Assembly: GCA_944381085.1 (NCBI GenBank)
Contig: CALWJX010000001.1
Location: 19,428-83,427, forward strand
Origin: an uncultured Clostridia bacterium
Lineage (GTDB): Bacteria; Bacillota; Clostridia; Oscillospirales; CAG-272
DNA: 64,000 bases
Direction: 5' to 3'
The position numbers and the translations under genes are program-made. Below the pieces are notes generated by a model. The model did not search any database and was not told the DNA's origin. It saw nothing but the letters and a program-made list of their open reading frames with translations. Positions 7,888 to 16,051 of the stretch are shown here, piece after piece. How positions within the stretch are numbered: the first letter of the stretch is position 1; each line of letters begins with the position of its first letter.

Positions 7888-8907
7888 ATGACACTCGGAC
7901 AGAGAATACAGCAAATCAGGGTAGAGCATGGGCTTTCCCAGGAAGATTTTGCGGAAAAACTTGGAACGACAAGACAGACGGTTTCACGTTGGGAGCTTGA
8001 TCAGACTTATCCGGAGATTGAGAAAATAGTATTGATAAGCAGGGTGTTTTCGGTAACCACAGATTCTATACTGAAAGACGGCATCAGCTCTTTTGACATG
8101 GATGTTGAATATTTCAGATGCGGTGTGTATCGCGGTTCCGATGCGGAGATTGTTGAAACCGAAAAATTTGCGCTTGTATTTTACCGTTCGCCAGATAAAA
8201 ATATTTTGGGAGTAAAGCTGTATAGGGGCTATGAAGACAAAAAGCGTTTGGTAGCGATCTGTGAAAGAGATCAACTTGAAAACAAAACCGAGTACGCTTA
8301 TTTTATTGAAAACAGCAGTCCTCACACGGCTATTTCCAACAGTGAAAGAATGCCTCCGCAACTTGGCGGTAAATATGATCCGGAGCTGAAAAAAACTATG
8401 CGCAGGTCGGAGACGTTTGTTGTAGATCATAGCGGCGCGCCGCTTCCGACCGTTAAGGAAGCGGGAATTCCAAGCTGCCTGACTCTGTGGAGGATGGCGG
8501 ATTCATATCATGCGGACAGGTGTCTGTTTAACTTTTTCCTGTGCACGGGCAGGACAGAATATATTTTTTCAATAAAGGCAAAGGATGCAGACATTTATTG
8601 CGGAGCGTCATACAATACCGTATTTGATCTCGGTATTTTGGGCGGCGATCAGTTTTTCAGAATACGCAATTACAAAGATAACAGTGAGAAGTATTGCGGA
8701 TTTACATGTGATTTTTCCCGTGAATTCAAAGAAATTAAAGTGCCGACCGATCAATGTGAGCTTGGAAAGTGCATTGAAACGAGTAAGGGGTTTATGTGGT
8801 GCGTAAAACGGTACAACGATGATGAGATTGTATTACAAGGCTGTGGAGATGATGAATATGCTTATCGTCGTACCGACAAACGAACCGAACAATTTGCCGC
8901 AATATAA
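7888..8907 (+). CDS. XRE-family transcriptional regulator with large C-terminal domain
   Basis: A 339-residue protein. Residues 1-60 are a Cro/C1-type helix-turn-helix: LGQRIQQIRVEHGLSQEDF, followed by AEKLGTTRQTVSRWE and YPEIEKIVLISRVFSVTTDSIL. The remaining 270 residues have no hydrophobic segment and are not a family I recognise; they contain repeated short beta-like stretches (KFALVFYRS, GVKLYRGY, YAYFIEN). It could sense a ligand. A strong ribosome-binding site (AAAGGAGGAG) supports the start. It stands alone between the QueD-like gene and the SCIFF locus. Confidence 0.75.
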   Translation: MTLGQRIQQIRVEHGLSQEDFAEKLGTTRQTVSRWELDQTYPEIEKIVLISRVFSVTTDSILKDGISSFDMDVEYFRCGVYRGSDAEIVETEKFALVFYRSPDKNILGVKLYRGYEDKKRLVAICERDQLENKTEYAYFIENSSPHTAISNSERMPPQLGGKYDPELKKTMRRSETFVVDHSGAPLPTVKEAGIPSCLTLWRMADSYHADRCLFNFFLCTGRTEYIFSIKAKDADIYCGASYNTVFDLGILGGDQFFRIRNYKDNSEKYCGFTCDFSREFKEIKVPTDQCELGKCIETSKGFMWCVKRYNDDEIVLQGCGDDEYAYRRTDKRTEQFAAI

Positions 8908-9257
8908 GAGGCTAGGCGGTCAAGGCGTTTATATTCTTTTTGAAATTCTAAATTCAAAGTGACGCTTACGGGCTTCTTGTGTTATAATATTCATGGGAAG
9001 TTCCTCTCCGATACGGTTTTGTTTGTTGTGGTGACTACATTATACCATATCTTTGATGAGCTTCCTTTCCTTTTTGGTTCATATCATTTTAGCACATACA
9101 CTTTAAGTTTTTAAATTTTTTCCGTATATATTGACAATAATTGAATTTTGTAGTATAATATATATGATTTACCGCAGACAGTATTTTGTCGGCAATTTTC
9201 CCATATACATTTTTTATCAATGTTTATAATTTAAATATATATTTCGGAGGACCTATC
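8908..9257 (+). other. 350-bp gap before the SCIFF gene
   Basis: No plausible ORF. A TATAAT at 8983-8988 with a poor -35 (GTGACG, 8959-8964) could drive a short transcript. The right half is AT-rich and carries the SCIFF promoter at 9131-9159. I see no terminator hairpin. Confidence 0.4.
9131..9159 (+). promoter_or_regulatory. Promoter of the SCIFF operon
   Basis: Consensus TTGACA (9131-9136) and TATAAT (9154-9159), spacer 17 bp. The leader to the SCIFF ATG would be about 90 nt. Confidence 0.7.
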
Positions 9258-9407
9258 ATGAAGAGAATAGTAACACTCAATACCCGCGATCTTGAAAAGA
9301 GCGCAAAGAACGGCGGTTGCGGCGAATGCCAGACCTCTTGCCAGTCCGCGTGCAAGACTTCCTGCGGCGTTGCCAATCAGCAGTGCGAGCAGGCAAAAAA
9401 AGACTGA
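9258..9407 (+). CDS. scfA: SCIFF ranthipeptide precursor (six cysteines in forty-five residues)
   Basis: A 49-residue peptide with six Cys at positions 21, 24, 28, 32, 36 and 43. The segment CGECQTSCQSACKTSC is nearly the consensus of the SCIFF family, found across Clostridia. The leader MKRIVTLNTRDLEKS is likewise typical. The maturase encoded 148 bp downstream installs thioether links from Cys sulfur to non-alpha carbons of acceptor residues (ranthipeptide). Known members are linked to quorum signalling and regulation of growth in clostridia. CGGAGG (9245-9250) precedes the ATG; a longer in-frame start at 9186 has no such support. Confidence 0.95.
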   Translation: MKRIVTLNTRDLEKSAKNGGCGECQTSCQSACKTSCGVANQQCEQAKKD

Positions 9408-9555
9408 TAAATAAGTCATTAAGCATAAGCCGTTTTGCTTCGATAAGAGGCAGGCGGCTGTGTTTTTGTGTCCGGGCATTTATTGAGAGGCGCGGATTTT
9501 TAAAGCCCGAATTTTTTGTTCATCGGCAGTTAAATAAAGAAAGGTATAATATAAC

Positions 9556-10977
9556 ATGATACATCAATATAAACTTAACGGGTACAATATAGTTCTGGAT
9601 GTGTTCAGCGGTTCGGTACACTGTGTGGATGATGTCGCGTACGACATTATAGAAATGTATGAAAACAACGACAGAGATTTTATTGTGCGGGAAATTCTCA
9701 AAAAATACGGCGATACCGAGGGCGTCAACGAAAACGAAATAAATGAGTGCATTGACGATATTGAGACGCTGAAGCGTGAACACAAGCTGTTTACGGAAGA
9801 TGTATATGAAGACAAAGCTTTTGATTTTAAAAACCGGAGCACGGCGATAAAGGCGCTTTGCCTGCATGTATCCCATACCTGTAATCTGAATTGCGAATAC
9901 TGTTTTGCCGCTCAGGGCAAATACAACGGAGAACGGGCGGTCATGTCGGCTGAGGTGGGCAGACGGGCAATTGATTTTCTTATTGAAAACTCGGAGGGCA
10001 GACGCAATCTTGAGGTTGACTTTTTCGGCGGGGAGCCGCTTATGAATTTTGAGGTCGTCAAGGAAACAGTCGCTTATGCCCGCGGCATAGAAAAGAAATT
10101 TGATAAGAATTTCCGGTTTACGCTGACGACAAACGGGATGCTTATCGACGATGAGGTAATTGAGTTTGCAAACCGTGAATGTCATAATGTCGTACTCAGC
10201 CTCGACGGAAGAAAAGAAGTGCACGACGCTTTGCGCAAGACTGTCAACGGCAAAGGAAGTTATGATATAATCGTTCCGAAGTTCAGGGAATTTGTAAAAA
10301 GACGCGGGGGCAAAAATTACTATATGCGGGGAACATTCACGCATAACAATACCGATTTTACAAATGATATCTTCCATATGCTTGACTTGGGGTTCAACGA
10401 GCTTTCAATGGAGCCGGTAGTGTGCGATCCGTCCGACAGCTACGCCTTGACCGAGGAGGATCTGCCGGTTTTGTTTGAACAGTATGAAATTCTCGCCCAA
10501 AAAATGATTGAAAGAAGACGACAGGGAAAACCGTTTACATTTTACCACTACATGCTTGACCTCGGTCACGGACCGTGTATTTACAAGAGAATCGCCGGAT
10601 GTGGCTCCGGAACCGAATATATGGCGGTAACGCCTTGGGGCGAGCTTTATCCGTGCCATCAGTTTGTGGGAGATCCGAAGTACAGTCTGGGCGATATCTG
10701 GAAAGGCGTCACGAATACCCGGGTCAGAGATGAGTTCAAGCTGTGCAACGCTTATGCGAGAAGCGAGTGTAAGGACTGTTGGGCAAAGCTGTATTGCAGC
10801 GGAGGTTGCGCCGCAAACGCGTACCACGCTACCGGCTCTGTTACCGGGACATATGAATACGGGTGCAAGCTTTTCAGAAAGAGGATAGAATGCGCTGTAA
10901 TGACGAAGGTTTCGGAGTATGAGGACGGGCTTGAGGACAGTCGTAAAACCTGTGAAGACTGCGACTCGTGTATATAA
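9556..10977 (+). CDS. scfB: SCIFF radical-SAM thioether maturase
   Basis: A 473-residue radical-SAM peptide-modifying enzyme. An N-terminal peptide-recognition region (residues 1-95; IVLDVFSGSVHCVDDVAYDII) is followed by the radical-SAM CX3CX2C motif CNLNCEYC (C109, C113, C116). GGEP occurs near residue 160. The C-terminal SPASM-like region has Cys-rich segments (GPCIYKRIAGCGSG, ELYPCHQF, SECKDCWAKLYCSGGC) for auxiliary 4Fe-4S clusters. The protein ends in CEDCDSCI. It acts in the cytoplasm on the SCIFF peptide encoded just upstream. AGAAAGG precedes the ATG at 9556. No dedicated exporter or protease is adjacent, as is usual for SCIFF loci. Confidence 0.95.
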   Translation: MIHQYKLNGYNIVLDVFSGSVHCVDDVAYDIIEMYENNDRDFIVREILKKYGDTEGVNENEINECIDDIETLKREHKLFTEDVYEDKAFDFKNRSTAIKALCLHVSHTCNLNCEYCFAAQGKYNGERAVMSAEVGRRAIDFLIENSEGRRNLEVDFFGGEPLMNFEVVKETVAYARGIEKKFDKNFRFTLTTNGMLIDDEVIEFANRECHNVVLSLDGRKEVHDALRKTVNGKGSYDIIVPKFREFVKRRGGKNYYMRGTFTHNNTDFTNDIFHMLDLGFNELSMEPVVCDPSDSYALTEEDLPVLFEQYEILAQKMIERRRQGKPFTFYHYMLDLGHGPCIYKRIAGCGSGTEYMAVTPWGELYPCHQFVGDPKYSLGDIWKGVTNTRVRDEFKLCNAYARSECKDCWAKLYCSGGCAANAYHATGSVTGTYEYGCKLFRKRIECAVMTKVSEYEDGLEDSRKTCEDCDSCI

Positions 10978-11059
10978 GATAAATAACTGTCCGCAAAATA
11001 AATTTACGTTTTAAAGGCGCAATACATATAAAAAATATATGGAAAGGAAGTTTACTTAA

Positions 11060-13450
11060 ATGAGTTTTGGCGAAAAAACACTTCATTCACTTGAATTTGA
11101 TAAGATATGTGAAATGCTGTCCTCATTTGCGCCCACCGACGGAGCAAAGCAAAAATCATTGACGCTTACTCCTTCTGACGACTGCGACGCTATTCTGAAA
11201 CGTCAGAAAATAACAACCGACGCCCGCAGGCTTTGCGAAGCAAAGGGAATGCCTTCGTTCGGCATGATCAAGGACATATCGGACGCCTGCGAGCGTGCGG
11301 ACAAGGGAGCTACCCTTTCACCTCGTGAACTGCTTGATATTGCCAATCTTCTGAAAACTTCAAGGACCCTTATCGATTATTTTTACGGCAATCATTTGTT
11401 CGATACGGTGCTTGACGAAGTCGTAAACAGGCTTACCTCTCACAGAAGCCTGGAGGACAGAATAACGCGTTCGGTTATTTCGGAGGACATGATAGCCGAC
11501 GAGGCATCGGAGACGCTTGCGGACATAAGGCGTCAGATAAGAAACACAAACAACAAGATCAAAGATACCCTTCAAAAATATATTCAGGGCGGCTCTCATT
11601 CAAAATTTTTGCAGGAGAATATCGTTACCTCAAGAAACGGAAGATATGTAATACCTGTAAAGGCGGAGTATAAAAATGAGGTAAAAGGACTTATTCACGA
11701 TACCTCTTCATCGGGCGCGACGATTTTTGTGGAGCCGGTCGCGGTAGTGGAGGCGAACAATGAGCTGCGTGTGCTTGAGTCTAAAGAAGAACACGAGATA
11801 GAAAAAATTCTTTCGGCGCTGTCGGCGTCTGTGTCGGATTCTTCGGACGCGATTCTGCTCAATTACAGAAATATAAATGAGTTGGCTTTTGCCTTTACCT
11901 GTGCTCAGATGTCACTCGCGATGAGGGCGTCATCTCCCTTTGTCACACATGACAAAACCGTAAACCTGAAAAACGCGCGACATCCGTTGATAGACAGAGA
12001 CAAGGTGGTTCCCATAAATATCAGCATAGGAGAAAGCTACGATACAATGATAATTACCGGTCCCAATACGGGCGGTAAAACAGTCACTCTTAAAACCCTC
12101 GGTCTTTTTTCGCTGATGGCTCAGGCGGGTCTTCACATTCCCGCCGACGAGGGATCGGAGATCTGTGTGTTTGACAATATTCTTGTGGATATCGGCGATG
12201 AACAGAGCATTGAACAGTCATTGTCCACATTTTCATCTCACATGGTAAACATCGTTTCTTTTCTGGACAGTGTAAATGAGAAATCTCTTGTGCTCTTTGA
12301 CGAGCTTGGAGTCGGAACCGACCCGGTTGAGGGAGCCGCGCTTGCGATTTCCATTATAGATTATGTGAGAAAAAAGGGCGCCGTATGCGCGGCGACGACG
12401 CATTACGCCGAGCTTAAAGCGTATGCGCTTGATACAAAGGGAGTATGCAACGCCTCGTGTGAATTTGACGTGGAAACTCTTAAGCCGACTTATAAACTGA
12501 TTATAGGAACTCCGGGAAAATCAAACGCGTTTGCCATATCCGAAAAGCTCGGTCTTTCTCCGGAAATAATAGAACACGCCGAAAAATATATCAGCAGCGA
12601 TAACCGCCGGTTTGAAGATATCATCGGTCAGCTTGAGCAGACCAGAGTCGAGATGGAGAAACAGAAGACCGAGGTCGAAAATATGAGAAACGATTACGAG
12701 AGGTTTAAACTCGAATCGGAGAAAAAAATCAGGCAAAGGCTGGATGAGTCTGAGCGCGAACTTGAAAAAGCAAGACAAAAAGCGGCAAATATGGTCGCGG
12801 GCGCCAAAGCTTCAAGTGAGTTTATTTACGCTCAGCTTGACAAGGTCAGACGCGCGAAGGAATCCGACAGACTCGGAGAGGAGCTTGACGGCGCAAGGCG
12901 CGCGATACGTGAGCATCTGCGGGCAAACGAAGATAAATATAACCCGGTTGAGGAAATAAAAAAGGATGAAGAATATGTGCTTCCGAGACCTTTGAAAAAG
13001 GGAGACGAGGTCACTATTATGAGTATCGGAAAAGACGCGGTTTTGCTGGAGGCTCCCGACAAATCCGGCAACGTGCAGGTTCAGGCGGGAATACTTAAAA
13101 CACGTGTGAATATCAAAGACCTCAAGCTTAAAGACGATTCGCCTACGGTTATTTCAGACGGCCAAAAACTCAAAGCCTCAACATATACTGTAAAAAGGAG
13201 CACTTCTTTCAAAGACGAAATAGACCTGAGAGGCATGACCGGAGATGAGGCTTGGCTTGCCGTTGACAAATATATAGATGAAGCAATATTGGCAGGCTTT
13301 ACCAAAATAAGACTTATTCACGGAAAAGGTACCGGCGCGCTGAAAAAAGCGCTTTGGCAGTTTCTTAAAGGGGATAAAAGAATAGCGTCATTCCGCATCG
13401 GACAATGGGGCGAAGGCGACGGCGGCGTTACGGTTGTGGATCTTAAATAA
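11060..13450 (+). CDS. mutS2: MutS2 ATPase/endonuclease
   Basis: A 796-residue MutS2. The ATPase core has Walker A GPNTGGKTVT (about residue 334) and Walker B LVLFDELGVGTDP, followed by a long coiled coil (about 510-640, rich in E/K/R). The C-terminal Smr nuclease domain contains IDLRGMTGDEAW and IRLIHGKGTGALK. MutS2 does not do mismatch repair; it suppresses recombination and, in Bacillus, has been linked to rescue of collided ribosomes. GGAAAGGAAG lies before the ATG. The gene starts 82 bp after the SCIFF maturase, with no terminator seen between, so read-through is possible. Confidence 0.95.
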   Translation: MSFGEKTLHSLEFDKICEMLSSFAPTDGAKQKSLTLTPSDDCDAILKRQKITTDARRLCEAKGMPSFGMIKDISDACERADKGATLSPRELLDIANLLKTSRTLIDYFYGNHLFDTVLDEVVNRLTSHRSLEDRITRSVISEDMIADEASETLADIRRQIRNTNNKIKDTLQKYIQGGSHSKFLQENIVTSRNGRYVIPVKAEYKNEVKGLIHDTSSSGATIFVEPVAVVEANNELRVLESKEEHEIEKILSALSASVSDSSDAILLNYRNINELAFAFTCAQMSLAMRASSPFVTHDKTVNLKNARHPLIDRDKVVPINISIGESYDTMIITGPNTGGKTVTLKTLGLFSLMAQAGLHIPADEGSEICVFDNILVDIGDEQSIEQSLSTFSSHMVNIVSFLDSVNEKSLVLFDELGVGTDPVEGAALAISIIDYVRKKGAVCAATTHYAELKAYALDTKGVCNASCEFDVETLKPTYKLIIGTPGKSNAFAISEKLGLSPEIIEHAEKYISSDNRRFEDIIGQLEQTRVEMEKQKTEVENMRNDYERFKLESEKKIRQRLDESERELEKARQKAANMVAGAKASSEFIYAQLDKVRRAKESDRLGEELDGARRAIREHLRANEDKYNPVEEIKKDEEYVLPRPLKKGDEVTIMSIGKDAVLLEAPDKSGNVQVQAGILKTRVNIKDLKLKDDSPTVISDGQKLKASTYTVKRSTSFKDEIDLRGMTGDEAWLAVDKYIDEAILAGFTKIRLIHGKGTGALKKALWQFLKGDKRIASFRIGQWGEGDGGVTVVDLK

Positions 13451-13586
13451 ATTTGAGACGTATGTTATATGCGCGTTTAAAATCATTGACTGTATAATAT
13501 TTCGGTATAATCCTATAAATCGGAGCAAACAATATAACTGAATTAAGACTTCTCCATTCTCTTGGAAGGGCGCCCGATTGATTTTT

Positions 13587-13645
13587 CGGTGGGGAGATAC
13601 AATGTCCCACTGAAAAATTTAATCGCGGGCTTAGTCCCTTATTGT
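13587..13645 (+). repeat. Family-U element, copy A
   Basis: Shares GTGGGGAGATACAAT (13589-13603) exactly with 19619-19633, then a GGG-N6-CCCTTATTG hairpin motif (13627-13644) with 19658-19675, at the same spacing. In copy A the first hairpin is extended by TTTTTCGGTGGG pairing with CCCACTGAAAAA. I do not recognise the RNA class. Confidence 0.6.
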
Positions 13646-13757
13646 ATAAGTGAATATTTATAAGGGAAAGTATTATTTTGTTTTGGATGGCGATTGTCGA
13701 AAATTTGTCCGTTTATGTAACAAATGTTAACACTATGAAAATTAAAAGGGATAAACA

Positions 13758-13786
13758 TTGACATAATCTTACTCTTGTGGTATAAT
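13758..13786 (+). promoter_or_regulatory. Promoter of the acyltransferase-glmM-glmS cluster
   Basis: Consensus TTGACA (13758-13763) and TATAAT (13781-13786), spacer 17 bp. It predicts a leader of about 165 nt to the ATG at 13957. Confidence 0.7.
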
Positions 13787-13956
13787 ATTTACAATGTGTT
13801 GTAACTTTGGTTTGTAATAAAATAATTTTATTACTGATTATATTGATACAATTATACAGTCGTCGGAATGCATGAATCCCGATCGGCGTTATTTATACTG
13901 TATTTCGGATAATTTATCGGAATCCGAAACTGTGTACGGAGGAATTGTTTTACGGT

Positions 13957-14628
13957 ATGAGCGGCATTGAAACATATAATTTGTTCGACCTTACCCATAC
14001 GATTGCGAAAAATCTGCTCTCGGACTACACTTATCCGTGGGAGGCGCTCGGTGAAATAAAAAATTATATTATCGGCGTAGGGAAGACACTTGATAAAAAT
14101 CTATACAATGAAGTTGAAGAAAATATCTGGATATCGAAAAGCGCAATGGTTTCAGTAACAGCATGTATAAGCGGTCCGTGTATAATAGGACACAATACAG
14201 AAGTACGGCATTGCGCTTTTATTCGCGGCAGCGCGCTGATAGGGGAAAACTGTGTGGTCGGAAATTCCACAGAGCTTAAAAACTGTATTCTTTTTGACAA
14301 TGTGCAGGTTCCGCACTTCAACTATGTGGGAGACAGTATTCTCGGCTATAAGTCCCATATGGGAGCGGGTTCTGTCACGAGCAACGTGAAATCAGATAAG
14401 ACAGCGGTTATTGTAAAGGACAAAATAAACGGAACCGAGATCGACACCGGACGTAAAAAGTGCGGCGCTATGCTCGGCGACTTTGCGGAAGTAGGCTGCA
14501 ATGCCGTACTCAATCCCGGTACGGTAATAGGAAGACATTCTCAGATTTATCCGACGAGTTGCGTAAGGGGAGTAGTAAGCGAAAATTCAATATTTAAAAA
14601 CGACGGAACAATTATAAAAAAACATTGA
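13957..14628 (+). CDS. Left-handed beta-helix (hexapeptide) acyltransferase/GlmU-C-like protein
   Basis: A 223-residue protein with clear hexapeptide-repeat periodicity from about residue 60 (VTACISGPCIIGHNTEV, ALIGENCVVGNSTELKNCI, then AEVGCNAVLNPGTVIGRHS). Such trimeric beta-helix proteins transfer acyl groups to amino sugars. Close relatives in clostridia are often annotated as UDP-N-acetylglucosamine pyrophosphorylase, yet there is no nucleotidyltransferase domain here, only the GlmU-C-like part. Its position directly before glmM and glmS suggests it acetylates glucosamine 1-phosphate. Start: an in-frame TTG at 13945 is too close to GGAGGA (13938-13943); the ATG at 13957 is preferred though the spacing (13 nt) is long. 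Confidence 0.75.
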   Translation: MSGIETYNLFDLTHTIAKNLLSDYTYPWEALGEIKNYIIGVGKTLDKNLYNEVEENIWISKSAMVSVTACISGPCIIGHNTEVRHCAFIRGSALIGENCVVGNSTELKNCILFDNVQVPHFNYVGDSILGYKSHMGAGSVTSNVKSDKTAVIVKDKINGTEIDTGRKKCGAMLGDFAEVGCNAVLNPGTVIGRHSQIYPTSCVRGVVSENSIFKNDGTIIKKH

Positions 14629-14688
14629 GTAATTACATTTTGTGTTTTTGATTTCGGTCTTCATTTTTATTTTGGGAGAATTTGTACG

Positions 14689-16050
14689 ATGGGAAAATAT
14701 TTCGGAACGGACGGTTTCAGAGGCGAGGCTAACGTAGCCCTGACGGTTGAGCATGCTTATAAAGTAGGAAGGTTTATAGGGTGGTTTTTCGGAGAAAAAT
14801 CCAGAAAGGAACGCTCTGAGAACGCCCGCATACTCATAGGTAAGGACACAAGGCGTTCTTCATATATGTTTGAGTACGCGCTTGCGTCCGGCATCACGGC
14901 GTCCGGAGCGGACGCGTGTCTTATGCATGTAACCACAACACCGTCTGTTGCTTATATAGCGAAAGTGGACGCGTTTGACTGCGGAATTATGATTTCCGCG
15001 AGTCACAATCCATACTATGACAACGGAATCAAGCTTATAAACAGCAGCGGCGAAAAAATGGACGATGATACGACGGCTCTGATAGAAGACTATCTTGACG
15101 GAAAAATCGGAGAGCTGCCTTTGGCTACAAGAGAAAAAATAGGCAGGACGGTAGATTACGTCTCGGGACGAAACAGATATATCGGTTATCTTATTTCTTT
15201 GGGACTCTATTCATTCAAAGGAATAAAAGTGGCGCTTGACTGCGCCAACGGCAGCGCGTGGAATATAGCCAAGAGTGTGTTCGACGCTCTCGGAGCCAAG
15301 ACATATGTAATAAATGCCGAACCGGACGGCACAAATATAAATTTAAACTGCGGAAGCACTCATATCGAGGGCCTTGCCAAATATGTGACAGACAATCAGC
15401 TCGATATAGGTTTCGCGTATGACGGAGACGCGGACAGATGTCTGTGCGTGGACGAAAAGGGGCAGATAATCGACGGAGACAAAATCATGTACATTTACGC
15501 CCGTTATCTTAAAGAGCACGGCGAGCTTGTCAACAACACCGTGGTGACAACCATAATGTCGAATTGCGGTCTTTTTAAGGCGTTGGAGGAATTAAATATT
15601 GAATACGCCAAAACCGCGGTAGGCGACAAAAACGTACACGATTATATGGCTAAAAACAATAATTGCATAGGGGGGGAACAATCAGGGCATATTATTTTCA
15701 GCCAGTATGCGTCCACGGGCGACGGAATTCTGACAAGTCTGAAAATAATGGAAGTCATGATTGCTAAGAAAACAACTCTCTCGAAACTTGCAGAGCCCGT
15801 AATAATATATCCTCAGGTATTGGTAAATGTAAAGGTAAAAGACAAATCCGCGGCGGTAAATGACCCGTTTGTAAAAGCGGCGACGGTAAAAGCGGAAGAA
15901 ATATTAAACGGGAACGGAAGAATTCTGCTGAGGGAATCCGGAACCGAACCGGTTGTAAGGGTCATGGCGGAAGCCGAGAGCGAGGAATTGTGTCACAGAT
16001 GCATAAAAATTGTGGTCAATGCGATTGAAATGAAAGGGCATAATATCTGA
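14689..16050 (+). CDS. glmM: Phosphoglucosamine mutase
   Basis: A 453-residue alpha-D-phosphohexomutase that converts glucosamine 6-phosphate to glucosamine 1-phosphate. It shows the N-terminal MGKYFGTDGFRG, the phosphoserine loop ISASHNPYYDNGIK (active Ser105), the metal loop DGDADR, the sugar loop GGEQSGH, and the phosphate loop RESGTEPVVRVM. The glmS start codon lies one base after its stop, so the two are co-transcribed and probably translationally coupled. Confidence 0.96.
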   Translation: MGKYFGTDGFRGEANVALTVEHAYKVGRFIGWFFGEKSRKERSENARILIGKDTRRSSYMFEYALASGITASGADACLMHVTTTPSVAYIAKVDAFDCGIMISASHNPYYDNGIKLINSSGEKMDDDTTALIEDYLDGKIGELPLATREKIGRTVDYVSGRNRYIGYLISLGLYSFKGIKVALDCANGSAWNIAKSVFDALGAKTYVINAEPDGTNINLNCGSTHIEGLAKYVTDNQLDIGFAYDGDADRCLCVDEKGQIIDGDKIMYIYARYLKEHGELVNNTVVTTIMSNCGLFKALEELNIEYAKTAVGDKNVHDYMAKNNNCIGGEQSGHIIFSQYASTGDGILTSLKIMEVMIAKKTTLSKLAEPVIIYPQVLVNVKVKDKSAAVNDPFVKAATVKAEEILNGNGRILLRESGTEPVVRVMAEAESEELCHRCIKIVVNAIEMKGHNI

Positions 16051-16051
16051 A

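Larger units (their letters stand above)
13451..13956 (+). other. 506-bp gap between mutS2 and the acyltransferase gene
   Basis: Holds a possible weak promoter (TTGACT 13486-13491, TATAAT 13506-13511, spacer only 14), the family-U element copy A (13587-13645), and a consensus promoter at 13758-13786. The predicted 5' leader contains AT-rich palindromes such as TAATAAAA-TAA-TTTTATTA (13816-13834). No ORF is convincing. The part between mutS2 and the promoter could encode a stand-alone small RNA. Confidence 0.45.

Noticed and set aside
9520..10377. 285-codon frame opposite the SCIFF maturase
   Set aside because: It is a shadow of the maturase gene with no ribosome-binding site or domain.
13451..13956. 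A glmS-type ribozyme in the leader of the glm cluster
   Set aside because: None of the conserved ribozyme core segments was seen; the leader hairpins here are AT-rich and unrelated.
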